In this document: piece after piece, positions 38,183 through 47,802 of the stretch | How positions within the stretch are numbered: position 1 is the stretch's first letter | How the letters are laid out: every line of letters starts with the position of its first letter | DNA from: Acidobacteriota bacterium | Lineage (GTDB): Bacteria; Acidobacteriota; Blastocatellia; Chloracidobacteriales; Chloracidobacteriaceae | Assembly: GCA_016208495.1 (NCBI GenBank) | Contig: JACQXX010000109.1 | Coordinates: 62,001 to 126,000, forward strand | Length of the DNA stretch: 64,000 nt | Direction: 5' to 3' | Notes under the pieces: model-generated | What the model was told of the DNA's origin: nothing | Database searches by the model: none | The model's input: only the letters and a program-made list of their open reading frames with translations | Position numbers and translations under genes: made by a program

Positions 38183-41100
38183 ATGTGGAATCAAGAAAAA
38201 TCAAGTTGTGGCGTTGGTTTTGTGGCCAGTCTCCATCAGGTCAGCAACCACGAAAATCTACAACAGGCACTCCATGCACTCCGGTGTGTTGAACATCGCG
38301 GTGCCTGCGGCGCTGATCTTGAAACCAGTGACGGAGCCGGGGTAATGACCGATATTCCCTTTGAATTGCTGGGGTTTGAGAAACATTCCGTTGGCGTGGC
38401 GCAATTGTTTTTGCCGCAGGACGAACCGTATCGAAAAGAAATTCTAGCGATTTTTGAAGACACCTTTGCTTTTCTCGATGTTGAATTGATTGGCTATCGT
38501 GAGGTACCGATCAACGCCGAAGTGCTTGGACCGCAGGCACGACAGACGATGCCGGTGCTCGTTCAGGCATTTTTGCGCCGTCCAGTTCATTGCACCACGG
38601 TGGATTCATTCAACAAGCTGCTCTATATCGGAAAACAACACGCCCGCACCAGGGTAATTCGCCGGTTTTCGAATTACGAGGTGTTTTTCTCGTCAATTTC
38701 TGCGGAAACAATTGTGTATAAAGCACTTGTGCGATCAGAAAAGCTTGATCAATTTTATCTGGATTTGCAATCTCCCCAGTATCGCACCCGGTTTGCACTC
38801 TTTCATCGCCGATTCAGCACCAACACCAGCACGGCCTGGGATAAGGCCCAACCGTTTCGCCTGATTGCGCACAATGGCGAAATCAATACGATTGCCGGCA
38901 ACCGGTCGTGGGCCTACTCGCGGGAAAAAACACTCGGCTTGCAGGCCAACGAACTGATTACCCATCACGGCATCAGCGACAGCGGCAGCCTCAATGAAAT
39001 GGTCGAAGCCCTCCGATATCGCAGCCACCTGGCCAATATCAATGACATTTTGGCGATCATGATGCCGCCGGCGGATCGGCAAAATGACTACTACACGTTT
39101 TGGGCGCGCACGATGGAACCGTGGGACGGGCCGGCGATTATTCTATTTTCAGACGGCAACCTGGTCGGCGCCAGACTTGACCGCAATGGATTCCGGCCTG
39201 GCCGCTGGATGCTCACCGAAGGCCATTTCTATGTGTGTTCTGAAGCTGGCGCCTTTGCGCTCAACGAAAGCGATATCCGGTTTAAAGGAGCACTTCATGC
39301 TGGAAATGCGGTGACGGTCAATTTACGAACTGGACTGGTGAGCTTTGAAGACCCAAGCACCATTGCCGCTTATCAAGGTGTGCGGTTTGATCCACGCCTG
39401 GTGTCATTACCGGCCACAACGCAGTTGCAAGCAGCCGGCATGGCCGACAAAACGGTGTTTGGGTACACCGAGGAAGATTCAAACCGCATCCTGCTGCCGA
39501 TGATGGCCACCGGCAAGGAGCCAATTGGTTCAATGGGTGACACCGCCCGGCTGGCAGTGCTTTCCGATGAACCACGTTCGTTTTTTGATTTCTTCTATCA
39601 GGATTTCGCCCAGGTGACCAATCCGCCAGTTGATTACCTGCGCGAAACGATAGCCACCGATTTGACGGTGTTTCTGGGGTCGAAACCCAATATTTTCATT
39701 CCAACCGAATTGATCCCACCGCGCCCGGCGATCCGACTTGAGCATCCAGTTCTGAGCCTCCAGCAAATTTCAGAATTAAAAGCCCTGACCACCGATCATT
39801 CGCAGGAAGTCGGCATTCGGGCCGTGGTGCTTGATACCACATTTGATGCAACCGAGGGCGTGGCCGGATTTGATTTGGCGATTGACGAACTCACCCGTAA
39901 AGGATTGACCGCCGTTGAACATGGCACGGCGGTGGTGATCCTGAGTGATCGCCAGGCTGGGCATCATCGCCTGCCGATCCCTTCCCTGCTGGCCCTACGG
40001 GCGCTGGTCAATGCGCTCAACGAATCTGGATTGAAGCTCAAAGCGTCACTGGTGGTTGAGTCGGGTGAGATTCGCAGTTCGCACCACGTCGCGGCGCTGA
40101 TCGGATTTGGTGCCACCGCCGTGTGTCCCTATCTGGCGCTCGAAATTGCCCGGTTTGAACCCAATGCCAAACTTGAAGGCATCGCCCCAGAACAGCGCGA
40201 AGCCAATCTGATTGCGGCGCTCCGGTCGGGACTCCTGAAAATCATGGCCAAGATGGGGATTTCCGTGCTGCGGAGTTATCAAAATGCCCGGCTGTTTACC
40301 ATTCTTGGACTTGGCCGGAATCTGGTGAATTTCTATTTTCCAGGGATGGAAAGCGTTGTCGGCGGGTTTGAACTGGAGCACATCGTGGATCTGGTTCGAC
40401 TCAACGCCACCCGGTCAGAAGCGGCCATGGCGGTCGGAAGCGGGAAACTGCTCCACACGTATCAGTTCCGCGAACACACTCAGGGCACGGCAGGTGAAAA
40501 ACACGCCATGACCACGACTCGGGCGCGAATGATCCACAAACTGGTTCGTGAAACCGGGCATTCGCTGAGTTCGCCGGAACTCTATGATCACTATTTGAAA
40601 CAGGGAGAAGACAGCGCCCCGGTGACCTTTCGTCACCTGTTCCGCTTAAAAACCGAATTGCCCGCGCTTGGGCTCAATCAGGTCGAACCGATGTCAGACA
40701 TTTTATGGCGGTTTGGAACTGGCGGAATGTCGTTTGGCGCCATCAGCGCCGAATCACAGCGCGATTTGATCACCGCCATGCGCGAGGTCCGCGCCCGCAG
40801 CAACAGCGGCGAAGGCGGCGAAAATCCCTTTTATTTCGCTGAAGGCATCACCGCCACCACCAAACAGGTGGCCTCCGGGCGATTTGGCGTGACGGCTGAA
40901 TATTTGATTTCAGCCCAGGAAATCCAGATTAAAATTGCCCAGGGGGCCAAACCCGGCGAAGGTGGCCAGTTGATGGCAGTGAAAGTCACCCCTGAAATTG
41001 CCAGGGCACGCCATTCGCCAGTCAATATTGATCTGATTTCTCCGCCGCCGATGCACGATATTTACAGCATCGAAGACCTGAAAGAGCTTATTTACGAACT

Positions 41101-42556
41101 CAAACAGCTTCATCCGTCAGCCAAAGTCAGCGTCAAACTGGTTTCCGGGGTCAATATTGACACGATTGCCGTCGGTGTGGCGAAAGCCGGGGCTGACATC
41201 ATCCACATCTCTGGCGGAGACGGCGGCACCGGTGCCGCCGGGCTCGGTTCGATGAAACACGCCGGGCTGCCCTGGGAACTGGGTCTGGTCGCCGTGCATC
41301 GGGCACTGGTCGCCAATCATCTGCGCCAATCCATTACACTTCGAGTAGACGGCGGTTTGCACACGGGCAAGGATCTCGTACTGGCAGCGGCGCTTGGCGC
41401 GGAGGAATTTGACTTTGGCAAGCTCCTGCTCGTCGCCGAAGGGTGCATTATGGCGCGGATTTGCGAAACCAATCGCTGTCCGGCAGGCATTGCCACCCAC
41501 GATCCGAAATTCAAAGCCAAATACCAGGGAACACCAACTCACGTGGTGCGGATGCTCGAATACCTTGCCGAAGACGTCCGCCGTCACCTGGCACGGCTGG
41601 GCTTTACCACGCTCACTGATCTGGTGGGCCGGATTGATCTGGTCGAGACCGATCCACGCTTTACCCAACTCGTCGCCGAACGCAATCTGGATCTGAGCTT
41701 TTTCTTTCAAACCGTGCTGTCTGGTTCGAAAGCCGCGTTTGACCTGACCACCAGTCTGGCCTATGTACCAGTCAGCCCGTTGAATGAATTTCTGGTCAAC
41801 CGGGCCAAACCAGCGCTTGATCATCAGACGCCGTTTCGAATCGAATGCGGCATCCGCAGTACCGACCGGGCCGCACTCGCGACCTTGTCCGGGGTAATCG
41901 CCGAAACCATGTATCATCAACGCGGTCACTCAGAACCAGGAACTCAACCGCCAGCGACCAACCGGATTCAGGTGGATTTTGTCGGGAGTGCGGGTCAAGG
42001 ATTTGGGGTATTTCTGGTGGATGGCATCGAGACCCGGCTCTTTGGCGAGGCCAACGACTCGGTCTGCAAAGGGATGTCTGGCGGAAAAGTGGTGATTCGC
42101 CCCCATCCGCATTCAAAATTAGAACCCGAGAAAAACACAATCATCGGCAACTGTGCGCTCTATGGCGCCACAGGGGGCAAACTGTTTATCAATGGGCTGG
42201 CCGGTGACCGGTTTGCGGTTCGCAATAGCGGAGCACTCGCCGTGGTCGAAGGCGTCGGCCTTCACGCCTGTGAATATATGACCAACGGTATTGTGGTAAT
42301 CCTCGGCAAAATCGGGTTGAACCTTGGTGCCGGAATGACTGGCGGGAAAATCTACCTTCACAGTCAACCGGATCTTTCCAGAATCAATCAAAACTACGTT
42401 CAACTTCAACAGTTAACGAATCAAGATGCTGATGAACTGGTGCACCTCCTCGGCGAATATGCAGCGGAAACTGACAGCCTCCGGGCTCAAGCCATGGTGC
42501 GATCATTTGCGACTCTCCGTGCGGAGTTTTGGAAGATCATTCCTGGAAAAGCATAG
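38183..42556 (+). CDS. gltB: Glutamate synthase large subunit
   Basis: This 1457-residue enzyme transfers the amide of glutamine to 2-oxoglutarate, giving two glutamates. The class II amidotransferase nucleophile is Cys9 in SSCGVGF; short N-terminal processing to expose it is expected. A central domain, an FMN-binding synthase domain (GGEGGENPFYF, SGGDGGTGAAGLG) and a 3Fe-4S cluster motif CX5CX4C in GCIMARICETNRCPAG follow. A C-terminal GXGXG beta-helix domain (GMSGGKVVIRPH, GMTGGKIYLH) completes it. No gltD-like small subunit is adjacent, so the electron donor (NADPH via GltD elsewhere, or ferredoxin) is open. SD AAAGGA precedes the ATG. Confidence 0.97.
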   Translation: MWNQEKSSCGVGFVASLHQVSNHENLQQALHALRCVEHRGACGADLETSDGAGVMTDIPFELLGFEKHSVGVAQLFLPQDEPYRKEILAIFEDTFAFLDVELIGYREVPINAEVLGPQARQTMPVLVQAFLRRPVHCTTVDSFNKLLYIGKQHARTRVIRRFSNYEVFFSSISAETIVYKALVRSEKLDQFYLDLQSPQYRTRFALFHRRFSTNTSTAWDKAQPFRLIAHNGEINTIAGNRSWAYSREKTLGLQANELITHHGISDSGSLNEMVEALRYRSHLANINDILAIMMPPADRQNDYYTFWARTMEPWDGPAIILFSDGNLVGARLDRNGFRPGRWMLTEGHFYVCSEAGAFALNESDIRFKGALHAGNAVTVNLRTGLVSFEDPSTIAAYQGVRFDPRLVSLPATTQLQAAGMADKTVFGYTEEDSNRILLPMMATGKEPIGSMGDTARLAVLSDEPRSFFDFFYQDFAQVTNPPVDYLRETIATDLTVFLGSKPNIFIPTELIPPRPAIRLEHPVLSLQQISELKALTTDHSQEVGIRAVVLDTTFDATEGVAGFDLAIDELTRKGLTAVEHGTAVVILSDRQAGHHRLPIPSLLALRALVNALNESGLKLKASLVVESGEIRSSHHVAALIGFGATAVCPYLALEIARFEPNAKLEGIAPEQREANLIAALRSGLLKIMAKMGISVLRSYQNARLFTILGLGRNLVNFYFPGMESVVGGFELEHIVDLVRLNATRSEAAMAVGSGKLLHTYQFREHTQGTAGEKHAMTTTRARMIHKLVRETGHSLSSPELYDHYLKQGEDSAPVTFRHLFRLKTELPALGLNQVEPMSDILWRFGTGGMSFGAISAESQRDLITAMREVRARSNSGEGGENPFYFAEGITATTKQVASGRFGVTAEYLISAQEIQIKIAQGAKPGEGGQLMAVKVTPEIARARHSPVNIDLISPPPMHDIYSIEDLKELIYELKQLHPSAKVSVKLVSGVNIDTIAVGVAKAGADIIHISGGDGGTGAAGLGSMKHAGLPWELGLVAVHRALVANHLRQSITLRVDGGLHTGKDLVLAAALGAEEFDFGKLLLVAEGCIMARICETNRCPAGIATHDPKFKAKYQGTPTHVVRMLEYLAEDVRRHLARLGFTTLTDLVGRIDLVETDPRFTQLVAERNLDLSFFFQTVLSGSKAAFDLTTSLAYVPVSPLNEFLVNRAKPALDHQTPFRIECGIRSTDRAALATLSGVIAETMYHQRGHSEPGTQPPATNRIQVDFVGSAGQGFGVFLVDGIETRLFGEANDSVCKGMSGGKVVIRPHPHSKLEPEKNTIIGNCALYGATGGKLFINGLAGDRFAVRNSGALAVVEGVGLHACEYMTNGIVVILGKIGLNLGAGMTGGKIYLHSQPDLSRINQNYVQLQQLTNQDADELVHLLGEYAAETDSLRAQAMVRSFATLRAEFWKIIPGKA

Positions 42557-42643
42557 GGTTCGGGGTTCAGGGTTCAGGGCTCAGGGTTCAGGGTTCAGGG
42601 TTCAGGGTTCAGGGTTCAGGGTTCAGGGTTCAGGGTTTTCGAA
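42554..42643. repeat. F1 array starting at the gltB stop codon
   Basis: The stop TAG opens the array (TAGGGTTCGGGGTTCAGGG). About eleven heptamers follow, ending at TTTTCGAA (42636-42643). Confidence 0.88.
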
Positions 42644-42647
42644 GAAA

Positions 42648-42823
42648 TGTCACCCTGTCACCCTGTCACCTTGTCACCTTGTCACCTTGTCACCTTGTCA
42701 CCCTGTCACCCTGTCACCTTGTCACCCTGTCACCCTGTCACCTTGTCACCTTGTCACCTTGTCACCCTGTCACCTTGTCACCCTGTCACCTTGTCACCCT
42801 GTCACCTTGTCACCTTGTCACCT
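42648..42823. repeat. F2 array, about 22 copies of TGTCACCY
   Basis: About 22 perfect 8-bp units TGTCACCC or TGTCACCT are mixed in irregular order, the only variable base being the last. It is the longest F2 array in the window. A T/C-rich stretch without gene signals (42824-43012) leads to the hybrid kinase. Confidence 0.9.
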
Positions 42824-43012
42824 TGTCCCTTTGTCATTCCCTCCCACTTTATCCCCTGTTTGGCTTATATTCTCAGTGTTTGGCTTAAAAATTGCTCCTC
42901 TCAAACCCAAATTGGCTTGAAAGCAGGAATGCCAGCTTTTTCTGCCTCATCACTGAAGTCAATTTTATGATTTTTCTGCCTAACCTGGCCCATTTTCCTC
43001 AATACCCGTACT

Positions 43013-46000
43013 ATGGCACTCAATACCCAAAAGAAGAATGACCTGCAACTTCCCAGGCTGGCAGGCATCCTGGTGACGGGTATCGGTTTCTTGACGCTTT
43101 TGAGTTGGAAACTTGGCATTGAGGCCCCGCTCTCGGTCATTGAAGGCTTTCCAAAAATGTCGCCAACCACCGCACTGGCATTTGTTTGTGCTGGATTGGT
43201 GCTGATTCTCCGTCCAACCAGGCCGACTCAGGTCAGTCGCCGGATTGGATCACAAGTCCTGGCCAGCATTGTTCTAGGAATTGGGCTGATCAGCCTCAGT
43301 GGTCATCTGGGCGGACTTGGAATGGAGGGCGAACAGTTGCCGCGGATGTGGGATCACCCATCCCTGCGTTCGCTTATTGGGTTACCCGCGCCGGCAACAG
43401 CCTTGTGTTTTTCATTCCTTGGAATCAGTTTGTTGATGGTGGCGACAAATTATCAGCGATGGATCCTCGGTCAGCAGATATTTGCCTTCCTGACAGCAAT
43501 TATCCTATTAACTGTTTTTTTATCATATATTTATAGTGCTTCACCAATTCACCAAACATCACCTATCGGTGGGACTGCTCTTCCAACGCTCTGTGTGATG
43601 GCAGTTTTGAGCCTGGGGATTTTGGGGGTCAATGCCCAAAGTAGCCTTATGGTGTTGATCACCAATCGTCACCCTGGCGGGGTTATTGCCCGATGGTCAA
43701 CTCTCTTATTTACAACGATTTTGCTGGTGTTGGGTGAATTTCGGCTGCATGGGCAATTATCTGGATTGTTTTCTCTTGAAATTGGTCTTTCGATGATGAT
43801 AGCCCTCACCATTGTCCTGGTGGCCGGCCTGATGATGTGGGCGTCAAATTTGCAATTGAAACACCAGGTTCAAATGCAGCAAGTCAACGAAAAGCTCCGC
43901 TCACGCGAACAACATTTCCGGACCCTGACCACGCTCGCACCGGTTGGAATTTTTCTCAATAACGCTGAAGGTGAGTGCATTTTTGTGAACGAAGCCTGGT
44001 CTGAAATCACCGGGTTGCCGGCTGAAGAAGGGTATGGCCAAAAATGGCTTCAAACTATTCATCCTGATGATCTGGAGCACATCCAACTTCAGTGGCAGCG
44101 ATGCACAATCCTGGGTGAAGAAGTTTCGTTTGAGGTTCGGGTTCTGCGTCTGGATAGCACCACTGCCTGGGTCTCAGGTCGAATACGCCCGGTCAAAAAC
44201 CGACCCGGAGAGGTTATCGGCTATGTGGGAACCGTGATGGACATCACAGAATCACGTCAGCTTGAGGAAATGCTCCACGAACGAGAAGCAACCCTGCGGG
44301 CATTAGGGGATAACCTGCCGAACGGTGCCATTTTCCAGGTTAAACATGACCGGGATGGCAAACCACATTTCAATTATTTTAGTGCGGGTATCGAACGCAT
44401 TATCGGGATCCCTCGGGAAGCCATTTTTGCTGACCCTTCAGTGCTGATGCAGCAACTGAGCGAAGCCGATCAGGTGAGGTTCAACCAGGCCGTTGAGCGA
44501 GCCCAGCAAACGCAAAGCCTGGTTGATGAACAGGTACTCAAGCAAACTCCCCATCGAGGACCGGTGTGGACGCATATTCGAACCTCTCCCCGAAAACTCG
44601 CCGATGGAAGCATCGTCTGGGACGGCATCGAATTTGATATTACCGAAAGCAAACAGATGGAGGCCGAACTCCGCCGAAGCAAGGAGCTGTTCCAGGCAAT
44701 CTTTGAAGAATCCGCCGACGCCCTGTTTCTGGTTGATGCCGAGACAACTCTGATTACCGATTGCAACCAGCGGGTCGTGGAAATGTTTGAAGGCGAATCC
44801 AAAGCTGATTTCATCGGCACCTATGGCGAACACCTCCAAAAATACCGTTTTACCCCCGACGAACTGGTATCACTCAGGGAACAGGCCCGCTCGGGAAATT
44901 TTGTTAGCCTTGAACGCGAATATGTCACCAAAAAAGGAAATGAATTTTGGGGAAATCTGGCCTTTAAACTGATTGATGTTGGTGGAACCCGATTGCAACT
45001 GGTCCGGGTCACCGATATTACGATCCGAAAACAGGCTGAGACAGCCTTGCGCAACAGCGAGCAACGGTTTCGGACGATGTTTGATACTGCCTTTCAAATG
45101 TCCGGGTTGCTGACACCCGAAGGTCTTGTCCTGCAGGCCAATCAAGCCGCCCTGGATTTTGCGGCACTCACGATTGACGACGTCATCAACCAACCCGTGT
45201 GGGAAACTTCCTGGTTTTCCCATTCGATTCAGGTTCAGGAAGACCTCAAACAGGCGATCCAGCAAGCTCGTCAAGGAGAGTTTATTCGCTATGAGGTTGA
45301 GGTGATGGCCGCCGGCGGACACATCCGCACCCTTGATTTCTCAATCAAACCCGTCTTTGATGATCAGGGAAAAGTGTCCTGGCTCTTGCCTGAAGGACGT
45401 GACATCACCGACTGGCTTCAAGCTCAGACGGACCTGATCAAAGCCCGGGAACAAGCCGAACAGGCGTCGAAAGCCAAATCAGAATTTCTCGCAACCATGA
45501 GCCACGAAATCCGCACCCCGATGAATGGCGTGATTGGAATGTGCAACCTGTTGCTTGAAACCGAGTTAACCCCACTCCAAAAGGAATATTCCGAAACCAT
45601 TTATCGGTCAGGCGAAGCACTGCTCCTGATCATCAACGACATTCTGGATTTCTCAAAAATTGAGGCTGGAAAACTTGAGGTCGAACATGTTCCATTTGAA
45701 TTGCAGCCAGTCCTGGAGGGCGTTATGGACTTGCTCGCCGAATCCGCCCAGCGGAAACAGGTGGAATTTACCTGTGTCGTCTCACCCAACGTTCCACAAA
45801 CACTATCTGGAGATCCAGCCCGGCTTCGTCAGGTTCTCACCAACCTGCTCAGTAATGGCATTAAATTTACGGATCAAGGCGAGGTGACGCTTCGGGTATC
45901 ACTCGTCAGTCAGGGTATCGGGCAAGTTCGCCTCCGATTTGAAATCAAGGACACTGGAATCGGTATTTCACCAAAGCGGCAGCCGCTGTTGTTTCAGCCA

Positions 46001-47428
46001 TTTAGTCAGGTAGATTCCAGCAACACCCGACGCTTTGGAGGCACTGGCCTTGGACTGGTCATTTCCAAAAAACTGATTGAAGCCATGCAGGGGGAAGTTC
46101 AGTTTGAAAGTCAGATGAACCAGGGAACCAGGTTCTGGTTTGAAATTGAGTTCCCAATTCAAGCCCAGATACCACCGATGTGGGATCTCCCCCAATCGGT
46201 TTCCACCCGACGAATACTGGTGGTGGAAGATCACCCGCCCTGTCTTGAACTGATTATCCAAATGCTGGCAACCTGGCACCTCCCCTTTGACCAGGCGACC
46301 ACGGCGGAATCGGTACTGGACAAAATCCAGGGAGCAGAGTTGACCACCCCCCCGTTTGATACCATCATTCTTGATATCACTCAGCCTGGACTGGATCTTT
46401 CCATCCTGATCGAAACCTTGCCGCACCATCTGATCTCAGAGAAAAACCTGATTTTGCTTGTTCCCTGGGGTCAAAGCCAGTTTGTCCAGCTTCCCAATCA
46501 ATTCAAAACAGTCCGGTATCTTCAAAAACCGATTCGCCTGCAACAGCTTTTTGAGAGCCTGTTTCCGGAAGATCAACCGGCGGGTGCTGGTGCTGGCGCC
46601 TCTTGCTCAGTTGAATCGGCTGATTCAACTTCACAATTTGCCGGGTGCCGGGTGCTGATGGTTGAAGACAATGTTATCAACCAGCGGGTCACGCTGTACC
46701 AGCTCAAGAGGCTTGGGGTTGAAGTTCATATCGCCAACAACGGACGAGAGGCCCTGGTCGCCTTGCAAAAATCCAGGTACGATCTGGCTCTCATGGACTG
46801 CCAGATGCCGGAAATGGATGGATATGAAGCAACCCGTCAGTATCGTCAATGCGAAGCAACCGGAACGCATTTGCCGATCATTGCCCTGTCAGCCAATGCC
46901 TACTCTGAAAACAAACACCGGTGCCTTGAGGTTGGAATGGATGATTTTATTTCTAAACCGGTCAAACTTTCAGACTTAGAGCGTGTTATAAAACAATGGA
47001 TTGTCAAAGCCCAACCCGCCCTGCCTCTGCCTGCTATGCCTGTCAGTCAACCGCCGATTCTTGATCCAGCCGCACTGACCAGACTCCGAGCCATGGTCGG
47101 AGAAACAAATCACGAGTTATTTCTTGAAATGATTGATTTGTTTTTGACTGAAAATGCGCTTTCGCTCTCTAAACTGGCACAGGCCGTCCAGGAACAGGAC
47201 GCGACTGGGGTGCTCAAGCTCGCTCACCGACTCCGGGGTTCCAGCCTGCAATTTGGGGCTGGGCGTATGGTTCAACTCTGTCAGGAAATTGAACAAAGAG
47301 GTCGTGACAAAAAGCTTGAAGGTGTTGAAACATTACTGACTCAACTCCAACATGAATTTGAGCAAACTCAGGTAGCCTTCCAGGTTGAGAAGGGACAACC
47401 ACCTGAAGATCCTCATCGCCGAAGATGA
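43013..47428 (+). CDS. Hybrid histidine kinase with membrane sensor, PAS domains, two receivers and Hpt
   Basis: This 1471-residue protein has about eight N-terminal membrane helices (15-275) of MASE type, then roughly four PAS domains (from about 300). HisKA has MSHEIRTPMNGVIG (phospho-accepting His831). HATPase (LLSNGIKFTDQG, DTGIGIS, GTGLGLVIS), a first divergent receiver (VVEDHPPCLELI, LDITQPG), a canonical second receiver (MDCQMPEMDG) and a C-terminal Hpt domain (LAHRLRGSSLQFG) follow. This is a full internal phosphorelay. Its end overlaps the start of a response-regulator gene, now broken at 47385, which was presumably its partner. Ligand unknown. Confidence 0.95.
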   Translation: MALNTQKKNDLQLPRLAGILVTGIGFLTLLSWKLGIEAPLSVIEGFPKMSPTTALAFVCAGLVLILRPTRPTQVSRRIGSQVLASIVLGIGLISLSGHLGGLGMEGEQLPRMWDHPSLRSLIGLPAPATALCFSFLGISLLMVATNYQRWILGQQIFAFLTAIILLTVFLSYIYSASPIHQTSPIGGTALPTLCVMAVLSLGILGVNAQSSLMVLITNRHPGGVIARWSTLLFTTILLVLGEFRLHGQLSGLFSLEIGLSMMIALTIVLVAGLMMWASNLQLKHQVQMQQVNEKLRSREQHFRTLTTLAPVGIFLNNAEGECIFVNEAWSEITGLPAEEGYGQKWLQTIHPDDLEHIQLQWQRCTILGEEVSFEVRVLRLDSTTAWVSGRIRPVKNRPGEVIGYVGTVMDITESRQLEEMLHEREATLRALGDNLPNGAIFQVKHDRDGKPHFNYFSAGIERIIGIPREAIFADPSVLMQQLSEADQVRFNQAVERAQQTQSLVDEQVLKQTPHRGPVWTHIRTSPRKLADGSIVWDGIEFDITESKQMEAELRRSKELFQAIFEESADALFLVDAETTLITDCNQRVVEMFEGESKADFIGTYGEHLQKYRFTPDELVSLREQARSGNFVSLEREYVTKKGNEFWGNLAFKLIDVGGTRLQLVRVTDITIRKQAETALRNSEQRFRTMFDTAFQMSGLLTPEGLVLQANQAALDFAALTIDDVINQPVWETSWFSHSIQVQEDLKQAIQQARQGEFIRYEVEVMAAGGHIRTLDFSIKPVFDDQGKVSWLLPEGRDITDWLQAQTDLIKAREQAEQASKAKSEFLATMSHEIRTPMNGVIGMCNLLLETELTPLQKEYSETIYRSGEALLLIINDILDFSKIEAGKLEVEHVPFELQPVLEGVMDLLAESAQRKQVEFTCVVSPNVPQTLSGDPARLRQVLTNLLSNGIKFTDQGEVTLRVSLVSQGIGQVRLRFEIKDTGIGISPKRQPLLFQPFSQVDSSNTRRFGGTGLGLVISKKLIEAMQGEVQFESQMNQGTRFWFEIEFPIQAQIPPMWDLPQSVSTRRILVVEDHPPCLELIIQMLATWHLPFDQATTAESVLDKIQGAELTTPPFDTIILDITQPGLDLSILIETLPHHLISEKNLILLVPWGQSQFVQLPNQFKTVRYLQKPIRLQQLFESLFPEDQPAGAGAGASCSVESADSTSQFAGCRVLMVEDNVINQRVTLYQLKRLGVEVHIANNGREALVALQKSRYDLALMDCQMPEMDGYEATRQYRQCEATGTHLPIIALSANAYSENKHRCLEVGMDDFISKPVKLSDLERVIKQWIVKAQPALPLPAMPVSQPPILDPAALTRLRAMVGETNHELFLEMIDLFLTENALSLSKLAQAVQEQDATGVLKLAHRLRGSSLQFGAGRMVQLCQEIEQRGRDKKLEGVETLLTQLQHEFEQTQVAFQVEKGQPPEDPHRRR

Positions 47429-47633
47429 GCCTCTTACCCGGTTGGTTCTGCAAAAAGCACTGGAAGGAGCTGGACACGAAGTCATTACCGCAGATGATGG
47501 GCTTGAAGCGTTTGAAAAGTACTGTGTCAGCCGTGCCCGTGTGGTCGTGAGCGACTGGGAAATGCCCGAAATGAGTGGTCTCGAATTATGTCAGATTATT
47601 CGTGAACGGCCATCCGTCGAATACACCTATTTT
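47385..47633 (+). pseudogene. Response regulator truncated by a MITE
   Basis: The frame starts at TTG 47385, inside the end of the hybrid kinase gene. It encodes the first 83 residues of a receiver domain: IAEDE acidic pair, phosphorylatable Asp57 in SDWEMPEMSG, ending VEYTYF where strand beta-4 begins. At 47635 a 116-bp inverted-repeat element interrupts the frame. No sequence for the remaining receiver (the Thr/Ser and Lys positions) or an output domain is found beyond it. The read-through frame to 47822 encodes only element and terminator sequence. The original gene was probably translationally coupled to the kinase. Confidence 0.8.
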
Positions 47634-47634
47634 T

Positions 47635-47750
47635 TAAGTACCTTACCGAAAATTTCCAGACATTTTAACCACGGAAAACACGGAAAACACGGAAAAAAAT
47701 CAAGCACTTACCAAATCCAATATCTCAGGAAACTTATGACAAGGTACTTA
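47635..47750 (+). mobile_element. 115-bp MITE-like element, copy 1 (TA-flanked)
   Basis: The ends TAAGTACCTT and AAGGTACTTA are perfect 10-bp inverted repeats, and TA may be the target duplication, as in Tc1/mariner-IS630 derived MITEs. The interior includes AACCACGGAAAACACGGAAA and AATATCTCAGGAA. Copy 2 at 63073-63187 is nearly identical. There is no ORF of its own. Confidence 0.85.
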
Positions 47751-47766
47751 GGTGACCGGCAGAAAA

Positions 47767-47786
47767 CCCCGGAATTTATTCCGGGG
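47767..47786 (-). terminator. Terminator of the 47803-49125 gene
   Basis: CCCCGGAA and TTCCGGGG pair with a 4-nt loop. On the minus strand the stem is followed by TTTTC. It lies 16 bp after the minus-strand stop codon. Confidence 0.75.
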
Positions 47787-47802
47787 ATGAATGCCGTCCG
47801 AC

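Noticed and set aside
16586-42556. Many long antisense open frames inside real genes (for example opposite gltB and the 18004 kinase)
   Set aside because: They are shadows of well-supported coding genes, with no recognisable domain or start signal.
42648-42823. CRISPR array
   Set aside because: Units are contiguous 8-mers without unique spacers, and no cas gene is present.
42426-42970. Long open frames through the repeat arrays encoding Ser-Pro-Cys-His-Leu-Val-Thr peptides (also at 622-886 and 6189-6338)
   Set aside because: They are created by the 7- and 8-bp unit lengths, which keep several frames open. They overlap gene ends, lack ribosome-binding sites and have no non-repeat content.
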